A stretch of 64,000 nucleotides of DNA from Verrucomicrobiales bacterium. GTDB taxonomy: Bacteria > Verrucomicrobiota > Verrucomicrobiia > Limisphaerales > J093. The stretch is from the NCBI GenBank assembly GCA_024233305.1, contig JACKPV010000035.1, positions 1 through 64,000 of the forward strand, given 5' to 3'. The position numbers and the translations under genes were made by a program. Below, one piece after another: positions 61,101 to 64,000 of this stretch (position 1 is the stretch's first letter; each line of letters starts with the position of its first letter). The notes beneath the pieces were generated by a model, which worked only from the letters and a program-made list of their open reading frames with translations, had not been told where the DNA came from and made no database searches.

Positions 61101-63248
61101 GTGGTCATCACGCCGGCGACCAAGGCGGGCACCGTGCTTTATTACACACTGGACGGCTCCGATCCCCGGCTCAGCGGAGGCGGGATTTCGCCGACGGCGC
61201 AGGTCGGCAACGGGGCGACCGTTGTGACCATCGAGCGCAACGTGCGGATCACCGCGCGTTCGTACAACCGCACCCACGCGAACCTCACCGGGGCGAACAA
61301 TCCCCCCATTTCCACGCCCTGGTCCGGCGCGAACACCGGCTCGTACATCATCCAGACCCCGCCCGTCGTGGTCAGTGCGTTGATGTATCACCCAGCGGCA
61401 ACCCCGAACGACGGTCCCTACGATCCCGAGGACTTCGAGTACGTCGAACTCACCAACGTCGGCGAAACCGGGATCAACCTGCTGGGTTTCCGGCTCTCGG
61501 GAGCCGTCGCTGCGGAAATCACCGTCGACGCCGTCCTGGCGCCGGGCGGGCGGGCCGTGCTGGTGGCGAACTCGGCGGCTTTCGAGGCGCGATACGGAAC
61601 TGGCGTCACGGTGGCCGGGGTCTTTTCGGGCCGGCTCGACAACGCCGGCGAGCGTCTCCTGTTGGAAGGACCGCTGCACGAGCCCGTCCAGGATTTCCGC
61701 TACGATGATGCCTGGCATCCCATTACCGACGGGCACGGCTTTCCGTTGGTCGCGGTCGACCTGCTCGCCCCGGCCGCGGAGTGGTCGCTGCCGGAACAGT
61801 GGCAGGCGGGTGGTCCCTACCTGGGTTCGCCGGGCGCGCCTGCGACGCCGCTTCCCGGGCTTCCCGACGTGCGGATCAACGAGGTCCTGGCCCATACCGA
61901 TCCTCCGGAAGTGGATTCGATCGAATTGCTGAACGCTTCCGGTGCCCCGGCGGACCTCAGTGGGTGGTGGCTTACGGACGATTTCGGAACGCCGGACAAA
62001 TTTGGCATCCCCGCGGGCACGGTGCTGCCGCCGGGGGGCTTCGTGGTGTTCACGGAAGCGGATTTTGGCAGCGGGCCGCGTGGCTTCGCGCTGAGTTCGA
62101 CCGGCGACGAAGTGTGCCTCTTTTCAGCCGACGCCTCCGGGCAACCGACCGGATTCGTGCGTCGGTTCGCGTTTGGCGCCTCGGCGAACGGGGTTTCGCT
62201 GGGACGGCAGCGAAGCAGTCAGGGCGAGGAAACGCTGGCGGCGGAATGGTCGCCGAGCCTCGGCGAACCGAACTGGGGCCCCCGCATCGGCCCGGTCGTG
62301 ATCAGCGAGGTGATGTATCAACCGGCGCCCGTGTTCGGCAGTGAGAACAATGCGCGCGACGAGTATGTCGAACTCTGCAACATCACCACCGCATCGCAGT
62401 CGCTTTATGATCCCGCGCATCCCGCGAACACCTGGCATCTGCGCGGCGGTGTGGACTTCGATATGCCGACCCGCGTGGTGCTTCCGCCCGGCGGCCGGTT
62501 GCTCATCGTCGGATTTGATCCGAATCTCCGCCCGGTCGATCTGAATGCGTTTCGGGCGGTCTACGGGCTGACGGCGGACGTGCCGGTGATGGGGCCGTTC
62601 CAGGGGCATCTGGCCAACGAGGGGGACACCGTCCGCCTGTTGCGGCCCGATCCGCCTCAAACGTTGCCGGGGCCGGACTTCGGCGCCGTGCCTTACGTGC
62701 TCGTGGACGAAGTGGACTACCGTCCGGTGGCTCCCTGGCCAGCGGCCGCCAACGGGACCGGGCACTCGATCCAACGATCCCCCGAAACGGCCTATGGCAA
62801 CGAGCCGTGGTTCTGGCACGCCGCGGCGCCCACGCCCGGGGAAGTCAATGCCCCGAACGACGCCGATGCGGACGAGGACGGCTTGTCCGATCCATGGGAG
62901 CGGGCCTTCGGACTGGACCCGACGATTGCCGACGGCGAGGACGGCCCCGAGGGCGATGTCGATCACGACGGGCTGCGCAACCGCGATGAGCACGATGCGG
63001 GCACCGATCCGCGGGATGCCGCCAGCGGGCTGCGGATCGAAGCGGTGCAGGTCGTTGGCGGCGAAGTCCGGATCCGGTTCCGGGCCGCCTGGCGGCACCC
63101 GTACCGGCTCCAGTCACGGGCGGGCCTTTCGACCGGGAATTGGACCCAGGAGGCGGCGGCGCCCTCCGGGGATCCGCGCTGGGTTGAACTCACCGTTCCC
63201 GCGCCTGCCCCGGGAACGGAGCGTTACTACCGGTTGGTAACCCCGTGA
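58194..63248 (+). CDS. Secreted CotH-kinase / lamin-tail modular protein, 1684 residues
   Basis: The ATG at 58194 gives a signal peptide (MMHLSRACFRNGLLALGLGS, cleavage near AQS). Residues about 30-190 are a beta-sandwich domain (LTLGAQSDDGFVAWINGVEV), and about 200-300 a Big_5-like domain. Lamin-tail domains start near residues 306 (RISEFMADNNDTLNDEDGDQ), 1060, 1224 and 1366. Chitobiase C-terminal-type domains lie near 452 (IHYTLDGSVPDEDSPLYATP) and 955. The CotH domain spans about 547-950 with GINIRGSSTQGYAKSSYAVE and the catalytic GPLWDFDRALGS. A calcium-binding DxDxDG repeat lies at about 1556-1610, and the C-terminal domain ends RYYRLVTP. CotH domains are protein kinase-like; an extracellular role is inferred. 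Confidence 0.92.
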   Translation: MMHLSRACFRNGLLALGLGSQMMATAQSLRPLTSEWRWLKGTAEASPADPAAWRQQDFPDATWPLGEAPFWYGETQSSPGTELSDMRGGYTCVFLRGAFEVELPGDVQSLTLGAQSDDGFVAWINGVEVARFNMPDGEPTAGGTARPALAEPIPFQVFELDNARDYLVPGANVLAVQAFNASISGSSDFVIDVSLDATLDISAPRVESLIPPAGALVRSLRSVEVVFTEPVAGVDAADLLVNGQPAVRLVAYTERQYGFEFAEPGAGEVTFVWAAGHGITDRSGTPHPFAGGEWTCTLDPNAPPPGVRISEFMADNNDTLNDEDGDQPDWIELHNPTDEPIDLGGWHLTDDPVALTRWRLPAFTLAPGGYRVVFASGKNRVAPAGPLHTDFKLASDGGYLALTDRDGGIVSEFRYYPAQREDVSYGRDRFNATVTGYFVEPTPGRANASSGAGFSPPVEFSRPGGTFTAGFALSLAADDPQARIHYTLDGSVPDEDSPLYATPISVTSGMRVRARAFVTGLLPGDVRSEGFVALEPGVVNFSSDLPLAVLHNFGAGTVPANVDQPAWLLVFEPTADGRSSLTNAPDFASRVGINIRGSSTQGYAKSSYAVETWGEANDDFDRPLLGMPSESDWVFYAPNYFEPILIHNPFAHALSRQIGRYSPRTRFVELYVNTRGTAVRPADYMGVYVIEEKIKRAPGRVDIDRLEPEHTQPPQVTGGYLMKIDRADADERTFSAAGQGIVYQDPPGPEIQLPGRDAQEQYLISYMNAFGQALNSAGFTDPVTGYRAYVDVPSWIDHHLLNVLTFNVDALRLSTYFYKPRSGKLEFGPLWDFDRALGSTDGRDSNPRVWRATSGDRGTDFFNYPWWGRMFQDPDFWQAYVDRYQALRQAEFALTNLFALVDRLTGELREAQPREIARWSNHRPRGGSYDSEIALQKTWLSNRVDFMDGNFLDRPTFSTPPGPVVARSRVVITPATKAGTVLYYTLDGSDPRLSGGGISPTAQVGNGATVVTIERNVRITARSYNRTHANLTGANNPPISTPWSGANTGSYIIQTPPVVVSALMYHPAATPNDGPYDPEDFEYVELTNVGETGINLLGFRLSGAVAAEITVDAVLAPGGRAVLVANSAAFEARYGTGVTVAGVFSGRLDNAGERLLLEGPLHEPVQDFRYDDAWHPITDGHGFPLVAVDLLAPAAEWSLPEQWQAGGPYLGSPGAPATPLPGLPDVRINEVLAHTDPPEVDSIELLNASGAPADLSGWWLTDDFGTPDKFGIPAGTVLPPGGFVVFTEADFGSGPRGFALSSTGDEVCLFSADASGQPTGFVRRFAFGASANGVSLGRQRSSQGEETLAAEWSPSLGEPNWGPRIGPVVISEVMYQPAPVFGSENNARDEYVELCNITTASQSLYDPAHPANTWHLRGGVDFDMPTRVVLPPGGRLLIVGFDPNLRPVDLNAFRAVYGLTADVPVMGPFQGHLANEGDTVRLLRPDPPQTLPGPDFGAVPYVLVDEVDYRPVAPWPAAANGTGHSIQRSPETAYGNEPWFWHAAAPTPGEVNAPNDADADEDGLSDPWERAFGLDPTIADGEDGPEGDVDHDGLRNRDEHDAGTDPRDAASGLRIEAVQVVGGEVRIRFRAAWRHPYRLQSRAGLSTGNWTQEAAAPSGDPRWVELTVPAPAPGTERYYRLVTP

Positions 63249-64000
63249 GGCTGCGGAATTGCGGCTCGTCAGGCGCCACCGCCCGCTTCTCCCGGACGCT
63301 CTGATACGCTGCCTCGACCAGGGCCATGGTGCGGAGGTTGTCCCGTCCGCCGATTGCGGGCGGTTCGCCGCATTCCAGCGCGATCAGCAATTGGGCCATG
63401 GCGCCGATGAACGCGTCCGGAAACCAGTTCGCCTCCCAACGCGGCGCCGTGAAATCCGCGTCGCCTTTCGCCGCGTAGCGGATCGTTGAAGGCGAGGTGA
63501 ACGGGTCGCGGCACCAACCGATGTCCCCGATGGCGAGGCCCTCCGTCCCCTCGATGCGCCACTCGATGCGCAGGTCGGCGGGACAACCCTCCTTCGCCGG
63601 GCCGGTCCAGGTGTCGTCCAATCCCACGCAGCGCAGTCCCGAGGCGTATTCCAGGATGTAGGCGGCGATGCCGTCCGCGTGTGGAAACGAGGTCCGCGGG
63701 TCGGGCCGGACGCTGCAATAGATGCGCTCGGGATCGCCGAACCAGAGCCGGAAGCAGTCGAGGTGATGGATCGACATGATCCGCAACGTGACCCAGCCGA
63801 GTTCCTGTTGCCAGGGCATCCAGTGGGGGATCGCCCGCATGTCGATGGTGGCGAGGACCGGTTCCCCGAGCCGGCCCGAATGCAACAACGTCCGGGCCGC
63901 CCGCACGGAGGGGTCGTAGCGCATGTTCTGATTCACCGCCAGGACGATTCCCGCGCGTTCGCAGGCGTTCACGACCGCGCAGGCCTCCGCCAGATCGATG
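63190..64000 (-). CDS. Gfo/Idh/MocA family oxidoreductase, C-terminal part, cut by window edge
   Basis: The frame enters from the right edge and ends at 63190, so the N-terminal Rossmann motif and start lie outside. Visible: IVLAVNQNMRYDPSVRAART (the segment after the EKP motif), IMSIHHLDCFRLWFGDP with the catalytic His/Asp positions, GLRCVGLDDTWTGP, and a final GRDNLRTMALVEAAYQSVRE helix. The GTG at 63972 is an internal codon, not the start. Its last 59 bp overlap the end of the convergent CotH gene, leaving a C-terminal tail of about 20 residues that looks unlike the family. Confidence 0.88.
   Translation of the reverse strand, partial: IDLAEACAVVNACERAGIVLAVNQNMRYDPSVRAARTLLHSGRLGEPVLATIDMRAIPHWMPWQQELGWVTLRIMSIHHLDCFRLWFGDPERIYCSVRPDPRTSFPHADGIAAYILEYASGLRCVGLDDTWTGPAKEGCPADLRIEWRIEGTEGLAIGDIGWCRDPFTSPSTIRYAAKGDADFTAPRWEANWFPDAFIGAMAQLLIALECGEPPAIGGRDNLRTMALVEAAYQSVREKRAVAPDEPQFRSLTGLPTGSNAPFPGQARER

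Noticed and set aside
1..64000. CRISPR arrays, rRNA genes, riboswitches, phage genes or a replication origin
   Set aside because: No regularly spaced identical repeats, no rRNA-like sequence, no phage structural or integrase gene and no DnaA-box cluster was seen on reading both strands.

Overview
The window is GC-rich bacterial chromosome. It most likely comes from a Verrucomicrobiota genome, probably near the Pedosphaera/Limisphaera group. That placement is an inference from gene content: several Gfo/Idh/MocA oxidoreductases, DUF1080 and DUF2961 (GH172) proteins, an FGly sulfatase, PQQ-type beta-propellers, a prepilin-like G/FTLIELL protein, a uroporphyrinogen-decarboxylase-like protein, a CotH/lamin-tail protein and a giant modular exoprotein. 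No rRNA or ribosomal protein is present to confirm it.

Layout. 0-5 kb is a mobile/defence corner: IS66-type accessory genes followed by a DruA-like (DUF4338) gene cut by the left edge, then an MmeI-like restriction-modification gene broken by an in-frame amber codon, then a GC-rich repeat tract. A tRNA-Gly(CCC) at 5.2 kb is followed by about 1.6 kb with no supportable gene. 6.9-10.6 kb is a minus-strand operon (GT39-like glycosyltransferase, then two Opp/Dpp ATPases without permeases). 10.8-15.7 kb holds another ABC ATPase, a small unknown gene, and a translationally coupled GH172/secreted barrel pair. 15.9-25.0 kb is one gene for a 3033-residue secreted repeat protein. 25.3-30.4 kb (minus) carries two operons: UroD-like plus oxidoreductase, and serA plus a parvulin. 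30.8-34.8 kb has a prepilin-like protein, an orphan DNA methyltransferase, a DUF1080 protein and an oxidoreductase. 35.9-38.3 kb is a poorly known three-gene locus ending in a CxxCH protein. 38.9-44.4 kb is an aa3-type cytochrome c oxidase operon. 44.7-64 kb is a run of exported catabolic genes: two beta-propellers, a sulfatase, a TRAP transporter (P plus fused QM), two Tat-exported oxidoreductases, a CocE-type hydrolase, a CotH/lamin-tail protein and a further oxidoreductase cut by the right edge.

The gene content fits an aerobic scavenger of complex, partly sulfated carbohydrates: exported hydrolases and sulfatase, sugar oxidation through Gfo/Idh and DUF1080 proteins, TRAP uptake of organic acids, and respiration through the A1 oxidase. 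Two non-coding patterns stand out. One is a 152-bp terminal-inverted-repeat element present three times. The other is a recurring arrangement in which a -35/-10 pair ends only 6-8 nt before the start codon of several exported-protein genes, suggesting leaderless transcripts.
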